The notes under the pieces: model-generated
Told to the model about the DNA's origin: nothing
Seen by the model: only the letters and a program-made list of their open reading frames with translations
Databases searched by the model: none
In this document: in pieces, positions 24,809-35,865 of the stretch
Numbering within the stretch: position 1 is the stretch's first letter
Layout of the letters: each line of letters opens with the position of its first letter
Translations under genes and position numbers: made by a program
NCBI GenBank assembly: GCA_948099385.1
Contig: CANUEZ040000165.1
Coordinates: 8,836,001-8,900,000 of the forward strand
DNA from: Fasciola hepatica
Taxonomy: Eukaryota > Platyhelminthes > Trematoda > Plagiorchiida > Fasciolidae
Length of the DNA: 64,000 bases
Direction of reading: 5' to 3'

Positions 24809-24893
24809 GTTTTCCTTCCCTCGCAAAAAGGTCGACTCGTACCACCTTTTAGGGATCCATGGAAAGTCTCCGAATAGGGGACCGGGGTTGAAT

Positions 24894-27800
24894 TTAGTAC
24901 TGCCGCTCGTTAGAACAGTTAAAACTTGGTCGTCCGGGTGAAGCTGTTTTCTTCTTTGTCACTTGTAATGAAAAAGCCTCCAAAAGCACAAGTATTGAAA
25001 ATTCTGCTTGGTTCTTCTCATCTACAACTGCCGCGCTGTAAAGTTTCCTGATGTGGTTGACATGTCGCTTGGCTATCCCACTGCCTATCCGAACACCATA
25101 CATCACTTAACCCAGCCGGCTAACACTTACCCTTGGCATCCATTTTCTTGTGGAGTGACAGAAGTCGAGGACATTGACAAAATCCTCTTTGCTGAAGCTG
25201 CCTGGCCTTGCACCGTGATATCTGTTGAAGCGCCCTTCCATGTGGTCATTTCGAAAACTTGGTGTGACTTAGGGTACATGGCATCTAATAGCATTTGCAT
25301 GCGTCTGCCAGGGAAGGCTTCTGCTGACGAGACATTGTTTGGGACTGTTGCTTTAGGAGTTGAGCGGTACGTCATCAGGACTTTGTCAATTATGTTTCGT
25401 ACTCTTCTTTCCCCTTGCAACTTTTGAAAGCCCGCTTCAGCGTGCCTGCAAGGCGTTCCATTTGACCCTCTGATTAAAAATGATAAACTGGACTCCATGC
25501 GTGCTCAAATGTCATAGATTGGGAGATGTGAATGAACTCAGTAGAGGTAAACTGGGCTTTTTTTACCGACAACTAGGGTTTTGGGGATCCCGGATTGAAC
25601 GAAAAGGCGTCTCAAGGTGACAGTGGTGCTTGAAGAATAGATAGTTTTCATAGAAAATATTTCTGGCCACTTTGTTAACCATCATCTATTGCTATGAAAT
25701 ACAGTTTGATAATTTACCTGCAAAAGTCGACATTAACTCGTCTCCAAGGTCCTGTAGATAACGGCCTCGAGTGTAGCGGAGCCTTGATAGTCGCCTTGGC
25801 AGCAACTGAACAATCTTCACATAGTCCAAAGTACTCTTAAATCTGCTTATCAATGTTGGGCCGGAAAGCAAAACCTCGGGTTGATGCTTTCATACGTGTG
25901 ATACCCCGTTGATCAAGATGCAACTGCCTCAGCACACTGGTTTGTAGCGTCTTAGGATTCACTACGCGCCCAGACAACATAAGGCCTCCGTCTGATACCG
26001 TGAGTGCATCTTTTCGACGATGAAATTGTGCGGTGTAATGATCGGCTATATTTTGAGGCCAGCCAGATTTTCGGGAAATGAATTATCCGCTGAAGATCAG
26101 GGTCAGATCTAATCTCGCTTCGTATCATAGTGAAAGTGGCAGGTGGATTACGGATTGACTCACGAAAGGCCTGCTTGACTTAAGACTAAGCTTCAAATAA
26201 GGATATTATCGAGTCTGCACCAGGTTGACTAGCTGAATTCCTTTGTATTGGGAGAGATAAAGCGTCAGCTTTTCTGAAACTATCCGTGCAGATGTACTTA
26301 ATCACATAGTCGTAACCAAGTAGTACCACTTTCCATCGTTGTGGTCAGTTCGCGGGTAGAAGTGGAATGCCTGTTTTGTACCAAAGATGGCTGATGGTGG
26401 TTTGTGATCAGTAGACTAGGTAAAACTACTACCATGATAACATTTATGGAATTTCTGAACTGCAAATACCAACACTGGGTCTTCTATCTCTATCTGACCG
26501 TTATTTCGTTCGGCGTTTGTGAGCGCCCGATAGGCGTGGGACACCGCCTTCTGTGAGCCATCTGGAAAATGATGGAGGAGCAAGGCTCCAATGCCGTATT
26601 CTAAGGCGTCTGCAGCGACGATTATGGGTGAACAGGGGTCAAAGTGAGTCAGCATCAGGGTGGATGTCAACAGCCGCGTCAGTCCGTCAAAGTATGATTG
26701 ACAGTCTTTTGACCACCGTCATTCAAAATCCTGTTTCAATAAGGCTTTCGATATGGCCGTGACATTGTGAATGTTCAAAATCAAATTATTTCAATGGTCT
26801 ACAAGGCCGCAAATCCACTTTGTTTTTGGCTGCAAGCATGTGGTAAATAGGTGCCGCCCTAGAAGGATCTGGGTGTCGTCCATCTTTATCAGTGATGAAG
26901 CCAACAAACTGTATACATGGGAGAAAAAATGAGCTTTTCGCGATGCGTAACTTGAATCCCAGAAGTAGGATTTTATGCAATACTTCCTCCGAATGTTGCA
27001 ATTGTTCAGCTCTAGACTCACTTACAATGGCAATATCATCCATGTAGGCCAGTGCCTATGGAAGGCCATTCAGCACTGTGTCAGTGATCTGCTGGAGCAA
27101 AGCCGGAGCGCACTGTACTCCCAATGGCAACCTACTGTATTGATGCGAACCGCGGTGGGTATTATTAGTCAGCAACTCTTTGCATGCACTATCCACTTTA
27201 ACCTGAAGGTAGGCAACAGATGAATCAATTTTTGAGAATAGTCTACCTCCGTTAAGTCTAAAAAACAAATCTTCCGGGGTCGATAGTAGATACTGAAGTG
27301 TTTCTAGGCAATCATTAGGTCCAGTAGAAAAACCGGCACATGCGAACCGAACCGTATGTCTTCTTAGCCACCACTATTGGTGGGGCCCAAGCGGAATAAT
27401 TAACTTATGTGAGTACTCCATCTGTTCGCAGCCTTTCGAGTTTCTGATCTATTGATTCAAAGGCTGCGTATGGAACAGGCCTTTTTGGGCGAAGGACTGG
27501 TTTAGACCCGGGTATTAGATAAAAGACAGCTTTAGCCATGGTGCGAAAACCCCATGCCTGGCCAAAATACTTCGGCGTGCTTCTCCCGAATATCCTCAAC
27601 TGCTAGAGTTTAAGTAATGTTTGCAGAGTCGTATACTTCTGGTGAGTGTGAGCGTGACAGTGAAGTCGGGTTATTCGAGTCATAGAAGGAACCGAAATGC
27701 ACGTCCCATTACTGAAGCTTATTAAACCAGTCAATACCGATAAGATTTGAATTACCAGCAGCTGACATATAACAAATGCCATTACCATAGTGGTCATGGA

Positions 27801-27975
27801 AATGAAATGCACATTCCAGCTCTCCAAAGAATGGAATTTGTTGACCCGTGGCATTTCGAGCAACCCGGTTTGTAGAATTGTACGAGGGCTTATCAAGGTC
27901 AATCCAAGCTGAGCTTGAAATGACTGTTATGCCCGATTCCCTGTCCAGCTGCAGATCTACTGGATGGCCATCCAC
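24894..27975 (-). pseudogene. Gypsy element 1 pol (protease, RT, RNase H, integrase)
   Basis: Broken pol polyprotein. In the protease (27975-27640), LQLDRESGITVISSS stands for the DTGSxxTVIS active site and the DTG is lost. In RT, VPYAAFESIDQKLERL lies near 27500, LPLGVQCAPALLQQ near 27125 and YMDDIAIVSE near 27045; the YxDD box is intact. RNase H (26670-26416) has VAADALEYGIGALLLH and FAVQKFHKC. In integrase, a decayed TDNGTQF-like block sits near 25590-25540, followed by KVLMTYRSTPKATVP and AEAFPGRRM near 25390-25300, and a C-terminal YGVRIGSGIAKRHVNHIRK near 25100. Stops and shifts are numerous. The motif wording resembles the K02A2.6-type Gypsy group; this is inference. Confidence 0.85.
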
Positions 27976-27978
27976 AGT

Positions 27979-28940
27979 TCATGTCACGTATTTCCGCAAT
28001 TGATTGAGTGGAGGGCTCGTGGCTGCAAATACCGCGTTTGACAGGTGCCCGGTGCAACGAAAAGCACTGAAGTTATTCGCAGGTCCTTTGATTTTTGAAA
28101 GCCCACAAAATCCTCTTCTATGCCTCATAAGTTCACACTCCTGACAAAAATGTTTTCGGTAATAAAATCGAACAAAATGCCATTCTCCGCAGTTCCAACA
28201 GGCAGAAGGTGGTCGTTGGAATGGTGTCATGGCTCGTGTTTCGCGGGGTTGTGAAAAAGAGTTTCCATGTATTTTGTCTACAATCGTATTTTCAGTAAAC
28301 GGTGATTGGTGCTGCATCATTGTAGAATCTGGTCTTCATTTCATGAGTCTGATATATTCAGCAGTTGGATGTTGCACGGACTGTTATTCTGAAGAGTCCA
28401 GCCCTGCCAGCAGCATCGTGCTCAGTATAACATTGTATGGAGATATCAATCCAGCGGCAAATAATAGGTGATTTGAATTGATCGTCTGTGATTTCTTTAG
28501 GTTTAAAACGTTCACACCTTTTGTCGACCCGGTCAGCTTAAGAGACTATTTCTGCGGCTGAGTTTCTGGCTTTTGTGAGGGAGTAGCTTCGTGTGTTGGA
28601 CAATGACCATCTTTCGCCAAGGATTGAGCTCAGCTTAGACACTGTTTCCTTTATCGAAAAATGTCGAGGATGCTGTGGCAGGATTTAATTTCAATGCTCA
28701 ATGTTTTCTGTAGGTCCAAGCTTCTGCGTACCTAAAAGCATTTTCGGTTGCTCGTCCAAAAGGCACCGTCAACAAAAAACCATCTTCGTGTGGTCGGTAC
28801 CACGAAGTGGAAACAGTCCCATTTTCTGCGTCGTAAATGAATTCCTGGGTGCTTGCGGCGGGTGATATTTTCAATTTCGTTATCGACGACCGATATTTTC
28901 CTGTGACATTTCCAGGACCTGAGTGTGTTGCTCATAATTT
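27979..28940 (-). pseudogene. Gypsy element 1 gag with zinc knuckles
   Basis: The C-terminal part (28320-27979) has CWNCGEWHFVRF followed by HFCQECELMRHRRGFC. These are two Cys/His clusters of the kind that bind element RNA in gag nucleocapsids; the second has C-x2-C-x4-H-x4-C spacing. Upstream, a decayed capsid C-terminal region around 28460-28330 keeps an SPYNVILSTMLLA helix. The start of gag toward the 5' LTR is not recognisable. Confidence 0.75.
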
Positions 28941-29049
28941 TATCATCAACGTCTGTTGCCGCTGTGGTTCTGAAACTGCCTTTTTCTGCTGCTGCAACAT
29001 TTTGATAAGTTTACATTGATCTGCTATTCCTTATTGCCAACAACCTTTT

Positions 29050-29298
29050 TGACTCAACCGTTAGGAGGCACAAAAAGCCCGATTACTGAGTAGGTCTTTT
29101 TATGAATGAACATGGGTGTGACGTACAAGCACGTCTAACAAAATGGATGGGTAAAAGAAAATCGATGCACAATGAGCGATTGCGGCTTCGCAAACAAGCG
29201 GACAGCACGAAAACTGTTTTGTCTGAGCGTACGCACACGCGGGATTGCTTTTGGGCGTGTAGGTGCATATACATGCGCTTGGTTTATTAGCTCATTCA
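29050..29298 (-). repeat. Gypsy element 1, 5' LTR
   Basis: Partner of 24561-24808. On the minus strand it begins TGAATGAGC and ends GTCA. The host LINE ORF1 start lies immediately outside it. Confidence 0.8.
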
Positions 29299-29480
29299 TG
29301 CGGGATCTCGGGGGCTTCCATAATTAGCTTAAGAGACAATGTGACGAAAGTGGAATGTCTTCATGTCTTGAAGTAGCACACGGGTACGAGGCTGAAGCCC
29401 CTATCGTTCCGGATATTACAGTTATCTCGTTATCTGAATGACACCGGTGGGCTGGTAGATAGTTCATCGAATAAAGGACA
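29299..29480 (-). pseudogene. LINE family A 5' leader and ORF1 start (copy 1)
   Basis: On the minus strand, ATGGAAGCCCC at about 29317 aligns with the ORF1 start ATGGAAGCTCC at 53722 in copy 4. The preceding 35 bases also align (TCTCTTAAGCTAATT against TCTCCTGAACTATTT). Only about nine codons remain before the Gypsy LTR. How far the leader extends upward is unclear. Confidence 0.65.
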
Positions 29481-29499
29481 GTGAGAAAAAGACAGGGTT

Positions 29500-30700
29500 C
29501 AAGTTAAAAATCACGGCAGTATTTTGCATTTGGTGATGCCGAAGAGCCGAAAGATAGAACACTAGACAATGAGAGGAAGTTCATATTTGAGGCAGTCCTT
29601 TCAGCCTGAGTGGCACGGAAGATTCCATTACGGTGAATCTATCAAACATCACACAGCAAGGTCCTCGAGCAGAGCGCTGCTTGCGGCCTTGCAGCGGGTG
29701 ATCGATCAGTGAATACATTTTTTCGGGATTAAGAAACTTTGTAGGATATTTTGGATAATTTTTCCAGGTCTTTCTAGCGAAGTTAAAGGCTATTATGTGT
29801 TTTATAAACATGATACTTTAGATAGAGTAAGGAGAGTGGTGACGCGGAGTAGAGCAGTCGCCTCTGCCCGAAGGTGCGTACAGTACAAATCGAAGCTCCC
29901 CAAGCTTTGGGCACAGTTTCGTTCACTATGACTCCACTGTTTTTATGTTGAGGGCAGGCATACCGCCAGATGTTTTCCGTGATAATGGTACGAACTTTAT
30001 TCAGGCTGAAGGGGAATGAGGGAGCCTAATATAAAACTGGTCTGGCGAGGGAAGACCGCGGGTGGATCGTAGCGTTCAAGTGTGCTTTGGCGATTCAGCC
30101 TACCTCATGCAAGTCACCATGGTGGCTTTTGGCAGAGCATGGCGCTTCCAGTTAGGAGGATACACCTCTCAGTTGGTGACAAACTGCCGGTGTCTGGGGG
30201 AATATTACTAATATTTCCTACGGTGTGTGGGCGGAGAGTAAACGGACGGCGGCTTGTGCCTATCAGCCGAATTGTTGTGGTCTGCCAGTGGTCACACCCA
30301 ATAACCTCTTCATCATGAGGACAGACCCACAAGAGGTCCCGATGAATTCGTTGAGAGATAGAATGACTCTTCATTAGAAACAGACAAACCACCTTGCATC
30401 TGTTTTGGAAGAGATGAACCAGGGAATATCTTCCACCATTACAACAGGGGCAGAAATGGATATCGAGAAAGTAACTCCAGGTCAAGTGAGATGGTGCTGC
30501 TAACTTCGGAGGCCTTGTCGCGTGGCCAAATGCCAAATGGGGTTAGCAAAAGCACGTCTAATTCGGACGGTGGCCTGGTACAAGCAGCGAATGCAGAAAC
30601 TAGTAAACCATTGGTGATCCATGACATCCTGAAAATTTGTCTTGTTGAAGGTGAACCGGACACTGGCTGTATAGTTTCCACGGCTAAATCTCCTCAAGTG
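29500..30700 (+). pseudogene. BEL/Pao integrase remnant
   Basis: Downstream half of the BEL/Pao pol after the LINE insertion. AGIPPDVFRDNGTNF at 29957-30000 carries the D-N-G-T-N-F catalytic block of BEL integrases. HASHHGGFWQSM near 30105-30145 matches NPPxASHHGGVWERM; the catalytic Glu of VWERM is replaced by Ser. VNGRRLVPIS near 30240-30270 matches VNGRPLTPVS. FWKR.TREYLPPLQQGQKW near 30400-30455 matches the family C-terminal region FWxRWxREYLPxLQxRxKW. Integrase joins element DNA into the genome; this one has stops and shifts. 29500-29900 may hold a trace of the RT to RNase H linker but is too decayed to call. Confidence 0.85.
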
Positions 30701-30877
30701 GGAGGCCGGTCTTCTGATCGGCCGAATCGGGAGCAACCAACGAGAATTGATCAGTCTACCCAAAAAGAAGCTGCTACTGATGATGATGAGCTTTAGGAAT
30801 TGGGGAACCGCAGAGCTAGCCGGGGCAAAGGGCAAAAGGCTTAGCGGCTCACGAGGAAAGTCTGAGCAACACTCAAG

Positions 30878-30897
30878 GGGCGGGTATAAGGGAGTCA
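30878..30897 (+). promoter_or_regulatory. BEL/Pao polypurine tract
   Basis: GGGGCGGGTATAAGGGAG-like purine run directly before the 3' LTR, the usual primer site for plus-strand DNA synthesis in LTR elements. Called from position and composition. Confidence 0.6.
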
Positions 30898-31315
30898 ATG
30901 TTACCCTGTTTCATTCATCGACATTATTAACACAAACAACGTTATTTCATTTTTATTAATTATCTTTACCGGAATCCCGAGTGTTGGTTTATTGACCTAA
31001 GCCCTCGTCACAAATCGGACCCCATCCTTTGCCTCAAGCTTAATTCGCTGAGCTTTAACTTTGCTCCGACTGTATTTTGTAACCTAGCCTTCCGCTTCTA
31101 ACCTCTTCCTGTAATCAAGCTGAATTTGTTCCTTTATTGTTCAGTTTAGAGCAGAAGTGCTAAGAAGCAACAATACTGAGGTTTTATTATTGTCAAATTG
31201 CTTGATTTGTTGTATATAATACCGCAGCCATTTGGAGTCAACTTGTTTTGAATTGAGTTAGAACTGGTCGCTACTCTTCTCTTAAACGGCAGATTGACTG
31301 GACTTTACAACCTAT
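30898..31315 (+). repeat. BEL/Pao 3' LTR
   Basis: Starts ATGTTACCCTG and aligns throughout with 17544-17969. It is followed at once by CTACGG, the same six bases that precede the 5' LTR. Confidence 0.7.
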
Positions 31316-31485
31316 CTACGGAGATTGCTTCTGTAAGGCAAACGTTGGATAGCAATCACTTACAAGATCTCCTATCGTGAGTATCTGGGACGAAAAACCT
31401 AAACGGGACTCCGGATGTGGAATAAGTGTATCGGTAGAATGTGTGTGGGCGAATTCGATGGTTTGCCGGGTGGATAACATACCTG
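31316..31485. repeat. LTR-like repeat R4, copy 2, second part
   Basis: Continues the alignment to 12210-12375 after the BEL/Pao insertion. Anchors are AAGTGTATC against AAGTGTGCT and GAATTCGATGGTTTGCCGG against GAATCCGTGGTATGCCGG. The match is weak but colinear. Confidence 0.45.
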
Positions 31486-32309
31486 GATCAAAACAGCAGA
31501 AACTTACCAGATGAACTGGCCTGATGGACACCCTATCCTATGTTGTTTTATTTTGCCTTCCATCAAATTGTTAGCGTGGAATGTTTCGCGGCCCGTATTC
31601 TACCATATTTTAGGGAAAAAGATTCTGGTATTGAGATTCCTACTAAGGTTAACACGGCGCGGCCGGACCAGGATCTCCATAGACTGGTAGATATATGTCG
31701 ACATAACGGTCAACTAAAGATTTCAATGATGATCACGATGATGATGATAACGTCGCATGAACCTACCCCATGCCATGTCCTTTTTCTGTAGTCAGCGTTT
31801 TATTGTTTGTACAGCACAAAATGTCTTGCGATCTAGCTTGGTGGACTTGAAAAAATATTTACTTTTACCGACCAGGATTAGCACCCTGCAAAGGCATAAC
31901 TTACTGCCCCGTCATTGTTCAGCTTTCTCTCAGCGACACCGACTAAACTACTTGTGTAAGCTTCAAGGGTAATCCGCAAATTTGCTGCCAATCAGGGTGC
32001 AAATTAGGCAGCCAGCATTTTCACATCCAAAAAAGCCCGGTAGCGCCGGATCCCAACATGCAATAAATCCAAACTCAGGAGATCTCGGTGATTTTGGAGA
32101 CGAATCCAGTCAGCAAGCCAAGAGAGAGACCAAGCTGGGAGCAGGATGGGCAAAAGGTGGTCAGGTGATGGCCGGTTTAATTGAGAAAAATGAGAACCGG
32201 TACTGGGAAATCGATGGGCCCAGATGAGCTCAGCCCATCATCCTTTCTTAATGAGAGCCCCCATCCTCAACTTTTAATCCGTTAATTCCCGTTTTATAAT
32301 GTCCACTAC
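31486..32309. other. No recognisable gene
   Basis: Frames at 31540-31791 and 31982-32227 (+) are short and unassigned. A run of ATG/ATGATG triplets lies near 31725-31750. Confidence 0.35.
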
Positions 32310-32632
32310 TATTCTGGATTATAAAATAATATTTTTAACAATCCGAAAAATTTACTGAAGTCCACTGTGGGGTTTTATAATAAATACAACAAAATATTCT
32401 GCCAAGCACTAGCCGGTTACAGCCCAACGCTTGCGAATATTCACCAATAACGACACATTGAAGAATCCATTGGGCACATTCGAATTTCAGGATCTTTTGC
32501 CCAAGTTATATTGCTGGAAAATGTTCGTATCAGTAATCATCAGAACATTTCATGGAAGCTAACGTGGGTTTTCTAATAAATACAAACATGTTCTGCCCGG
32601 AGCCAGAGCACCTTGCCTGGGCTTAGCCCGTA
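32310..32632 (+). repeat. Imperfect direct duplication, about 197-bp spacing
   Basis: Two related blocks: 32310-32430 and 32508-32632. Anchors are GTGGGGTTTTATAATAAATACA (about 32366-32387) against GTGGGTTTTCTAATAAATACA (about 32564-32584), followed by ATATTCTGCC against GTTCTGCCC and AGC-CC blocks. The stretch is AT-rich. This is an old tandem duplication or two copies of one short repeat. Confidence 0.6.
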
Positions 32633-33120
32633 ACTGCCCAAAGTGTACCCATTTTATCGAGCTTTAACCCAGGATAAGTCTGTAAAAGGCTGCACATGGA
32701 TAGCCAGAGAAAAGATCAATGAAATCAAACAGCGGTTGGCGGACCTACATCGAAGAGATTTATCATCCCAGGTCGGGATGAATTTTGTCCACTGAATGAC
32801 TGCTCGATCCACCGAATAGTTAACTTCACATCTTCCGGAGAGCACCTCCGGGCCTCAAAGCAAAGCATGGCTCGGGTCGATGGGGAATTTTAATAAAACG
32901 AGACTTCTGCGCAAATTTTACAGTACCGTTTGTGAGTTGAAATATAAGTGCATAGAGATGGCATCCTTGGCAGTGAAATTCACCCACTATCTGGCCAAAA
33001 GGTAGTCAAAAGCAGGGCGAAAATTTGTAAAAAGAGAACAGTGGATCAAAAAGAATAATTAAAGATACCTGTCCTGTAGTCCAAGAGAATAGGGTAGATT
33101 CTGTTCTTTCAATCAGTTTA
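32633..33120. other. No recognisable gene
   Basis: No motif or long frame that I can assign. Confidence 0.35.
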
Positions 33121-34005
33121 AACGAACAATTCCCTGAGGGTGGAACCAAAAAATTCAAAGTAAGGAAGCTAAGAGTCTACGGCCAGTCAGCGTGAGCAAG
33201 AAAGTGAAACCAAACCCCGGTAAAGCAATCCGCCTTGAATCAATGCCACTCGTCACCTTACTGAATGCCTACAAAAGAATCTCACCAAGAAAACACGACC
33301 TAGAAGGAAGGACTTAGGTGCCTCGAATGTGGCAAGGTTGGTGAACACAAAACAGCATCAGCACAAGTAAAGCAGAAGAGTAGTTTCAAGTCCGTAAAGC
33401 AAGTATGTTAAGGTAAAAAGAAATTTTCTGTTATCCGCGATGTTACTGACCTGCTTACCCTAATCCGGTCAATGTATAATATTTAATACATATACCCTTG
33501 ATATATGACATCTAATTATTCGTCAAAGCCTATCCATGGCTGGCCGTTTGTCAGCCCCGATTGCAACCGAAGTTCACTGGCGCATCGCTAAGGATGAAAC
33601 AATATTGCTCTCAACTTTACAGACCGCAGCCCTTGCCGTCATTCAAAATCTCCATGCCACGTGCCTGCAACAAAGAGCACTAAAGATGCTACAGTATTGT
33701 ACCACGTAAAACCTCATATCACAATGACTTTCCGATGCCTCCTCCAATTCTCCGACGAAGAGGTAGCCGAGGAGTTCTAAGGTACATGACAAACAATGGC
33801 TGACGCCACACCGTTCGAAAAGGTCGCATTATTAAAGGATAGTGAGCCCTTTAGGAGATAGGCCTTCGGGCAGCTAAATGACACCTCCTATTCTACAGTG
33901 TATCCGGTACTAGAAAATTTGTCTAGTCAACTCCAGACTGTTGGATAAGCAAACCACCACCACGAAAACCTTCATTTCCTTCAAATACATAAGTTGATCT
34001 GAAGG
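33121..34005 (+). other. Possible gag-type fragment with one CCHC-like motif
   Basis: Near 33330-33385 the plus strand reads RCLECGKVGEHKTASA. This looks like a retroelement zinc knuckle (C-x2-C-G-x-x-G-H) with one extra residue before the His and the last Cys replaced. Downstream, frames at 33535-33700 and 33740-33960 show LQFSDEEVAEEF and VYPVLENLSSQLQTV, which I do not recognise. The end at 34005 is the abrupt junction with the right duplication arm. This is weak evidence only. Confidence 0.3.
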
Positions 34006-35865
34006 TGACCAACATCCCTCCTCCAGATCACCCTCCTAGTAAACGGCTCTGCCTTCTACCATCAAACCCTACCCCTACTGGCGGAACCAGCATCCACGCC
34101 CAACCAGCTGTTAGCCCCCGGCCACCAAAGTTCCATGCATTCAGGCCTGCTGCTGCTTATGCCAGCCTACTTCCCACCGTCTCAACACCCAAAAAGACCC
34201 CGAGTAGGTTCATTACCAACAACCAACCTCGTTTTTACTCATATCCAACCGTCTCGCTGAGGCACACCGTTCATAAAAGTCATGATCCACTATATAGCCA
34301 AGCAGCCTGCTAACCGATGGAATCCTGTCCCCCACCGCTTCTGGCATCTCCAGCCGCCTCCGTATTCCCCGCATGATCCTTCTCGGAACCCCATCTAAAA
34401 CTGGCACTCCAAGTATTCCTCAAATGAACTTTGGTGAGCATGATAAAATCCTGCATCAATCCCAAAGCAGCCGTCTCCACCTCACTGTATCATCGTTGCT
34501 CCCCGAATAAACGGCAGGGTTTCCCAACCCCACTGTGCAACAAAAGTGACAAAAGGCGCCAAGTAAGCTGTCACTGTGCAACCGGGCCAAACATCTAGTA
34601 TCCTCTAGGTGCACTTAAAAGGAATTCCAACTATCCGGCTGAGTGATAGCTCCCGCTATGAGACATCTGTTACCAATATTTCTACCTTCCAAACACGATC
34701 AACTAACAAACAACGAATGAGAAACAGCGGTCTCGATTGTTGAACTCCATGCTTTTCCCGGAACGCAGGTTACGCCAGCCAAAATGATCTCAGCTACTTC
34801 GTTGGCTTCAGTCACGCAGGAGCCGGCCGATCCTTGTGCAGCTGATCAAATACCGTCACTACTACCTTCGATCACTCCACCTCTCCTCACCTATCACGTC
34901 AGCCTCCGATGTCTTACCTGGCGACTCCATCCAGAGAATCTTATCTCCGTGGAGGACTATTTTTGTCTTGACAGCGCCCTCCTACTCGGCCTCGCCGTAA
35001 TACCAACAACCTTTTCCCCAAACTGACAACCCCTGCCCCCCCCCCCCCCCAAGAACGGTTCCGATACGGTCTCCATCACCCACATGCATCAAAACCTCAA
35101 CTTAGTGTCCACTTGCTAATATTTCCCATCTTGTCAACGTTGGCCATCAAGATCAACCGATGGTAGCTCCTACACCGAGTCACGACAAGACAGCTGCGCT
35201 TACCTTGCCTTTCGGTGATGTTCGCTCGGGGCTGGATAAACGCTGTACTCTCCACATTAGTGTACCATCATCCGACTTCGATCTCATTATTATTACCAAA
35301 GTCTGGCCAACTGACTCTGTCTCTCCTGACCAGATATGATCTGCTCGTTATCAATCCTTCAGAGAGAATCAACGTGATCACGAAGAAGGCTGTCTAGTCT
35401 ATGATAAAAACAGCTTGTCCACCAATCCACTTTCTGATCCAACACTGGACGCAATCTGCGACTTAATATGGGTGACGATTCTACTGGCTAACTCTCCACT
35501 CCACATTGGCTGCCTCTACCCAACACCCACATAAAACTTCACGGACCTCTTTCACGTCATCAAAGCTTCCGACCACTTTGCGCCGTAGCCCCCTTAGTCA
35601 AAACTCATTTCTGGCGACTTCAGTTAGCTTGACATCCGCTGGTACGCCAAGTTCTCACCACAGTTGTCCATGAGCTTCGTTTCAAGCATATAAGCAGGAA
35701 ACTGGACCCAGCACGTAGTGGCACGAACCAGAGGAGATAACATGCGTGATCCGGTATTGACCTTTGGCCTATCTCGTGTGATAACCAACGCCCTCGATCC
35801 CTTCCTTGGCAATGACCATGGAGTGGCATCTTGCAGATTCACAGCCGGACCCATGGATCGTTAAT
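34006..35865 (+). pseudogene. LINE family A ORF1-ORF2 fragment (right arm)
   Basis: Same content as the left arm, on the plus strand. The proline-rich ORF1 part (PPPDHPPSKRLCLLPSNP from about 34012) is followed by a second Pro/Ser/Leu-rich stretch (34784-35026), then the endonuclease (about 35165-35865) with FDLIIITKVWPTD near 35279, LLANSPLHIGC near 35485 and the ISGDFS loop near 35608. All stops and shifts of the left arm are shared, so the copy was already dead when duplicated. Confidence 0.8.

Larger units (their letters stand above)
24561..29298 (-). mobile_element. Ty3/Gypsy element 1, inserted in LINE A ORF1
   Basis: A 4.7-kb LTR retrotransposon on the minus strand, in the same orientation as its host LINE. 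LTRs at 24561-24808 and 29050-29298 align along their length. Both start TGAA(C/T)G and end GTCA when read on the minus strand. A purine tract (GAGGGAAGGAAAAC on the minus strand, 24809-24822) precedes the 3' LTR. Pol order is protease, RT, RNase H, integrase, as in Gypsy. Host ORF1 resumes on both sides: ATGGAAGC start codon region at 29317, rest from 24560 down. I could not see a convincing short target duplication. Confidence 0.85.
19120..29480 (-). mobile_element. LINE family A, copy 1 (near full length, interrupted)
   Basis: A minus-strand CR1/Jockey-type LINE with 5' leader (about 29.48-29.32 kb), ORF1, ORF2 endonuclease and RT, C terminus and 3' untranslated region. It is interrupted by a Gypsy element in ORF1 (24561-29298) and by about 370 bp of other DNA in ORF2 (about 21615-21987). 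The 3' part (19120-19680) aligns with 63650-64000 of copy 4, for example TATACCTGAGGATC against CATACCTGAGGATC. The 5' leader just before the ATG aligns with 53680-53721. It sits inside the BEL/Pao element, so it is younger than that. Both outer edges are approximate. Confidence 0.75.
17538..31321 (+). mobile_element. BEL/Pao LTR retrotransposon carrying nested insertions
   Basis: A plus-strand BEL/Pao element. It has LTRs at both ends, a gag remnant after the 5' LTR, an integrase remnant and a polypurine tract before the 3' LTR, and CTACGG flanking both outer ends (17538-17543 and 31316-31321) as a probable target duplication. Its middle is occupied by a minus-strand LINE (about 19.1-29.5 kb), which itself contains a Gypsy element. 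The protease, RT and RNase H parts expected between gag and integrase are not recognisable; they were lost before or during the LINE insertion. It is not functional. Confidence 0.75.

Noticed and set aside
24561..29298. Calling the 24.56-24.81 and 29.05-29.30 kb repeats dispersed SINEs
   Set aside because: They lie exactly at the ends of a Gypsy pol, start TGAA and end GTCA, and the host LINE ORF1 is continuous outside them, so they are LTRs.
33330..33385. CCHC zinc knuckle as firm evidence of a gag gene
   Set aside because: Spacing is off by one and the last Cys is missing; kept only as a low-confidence note.
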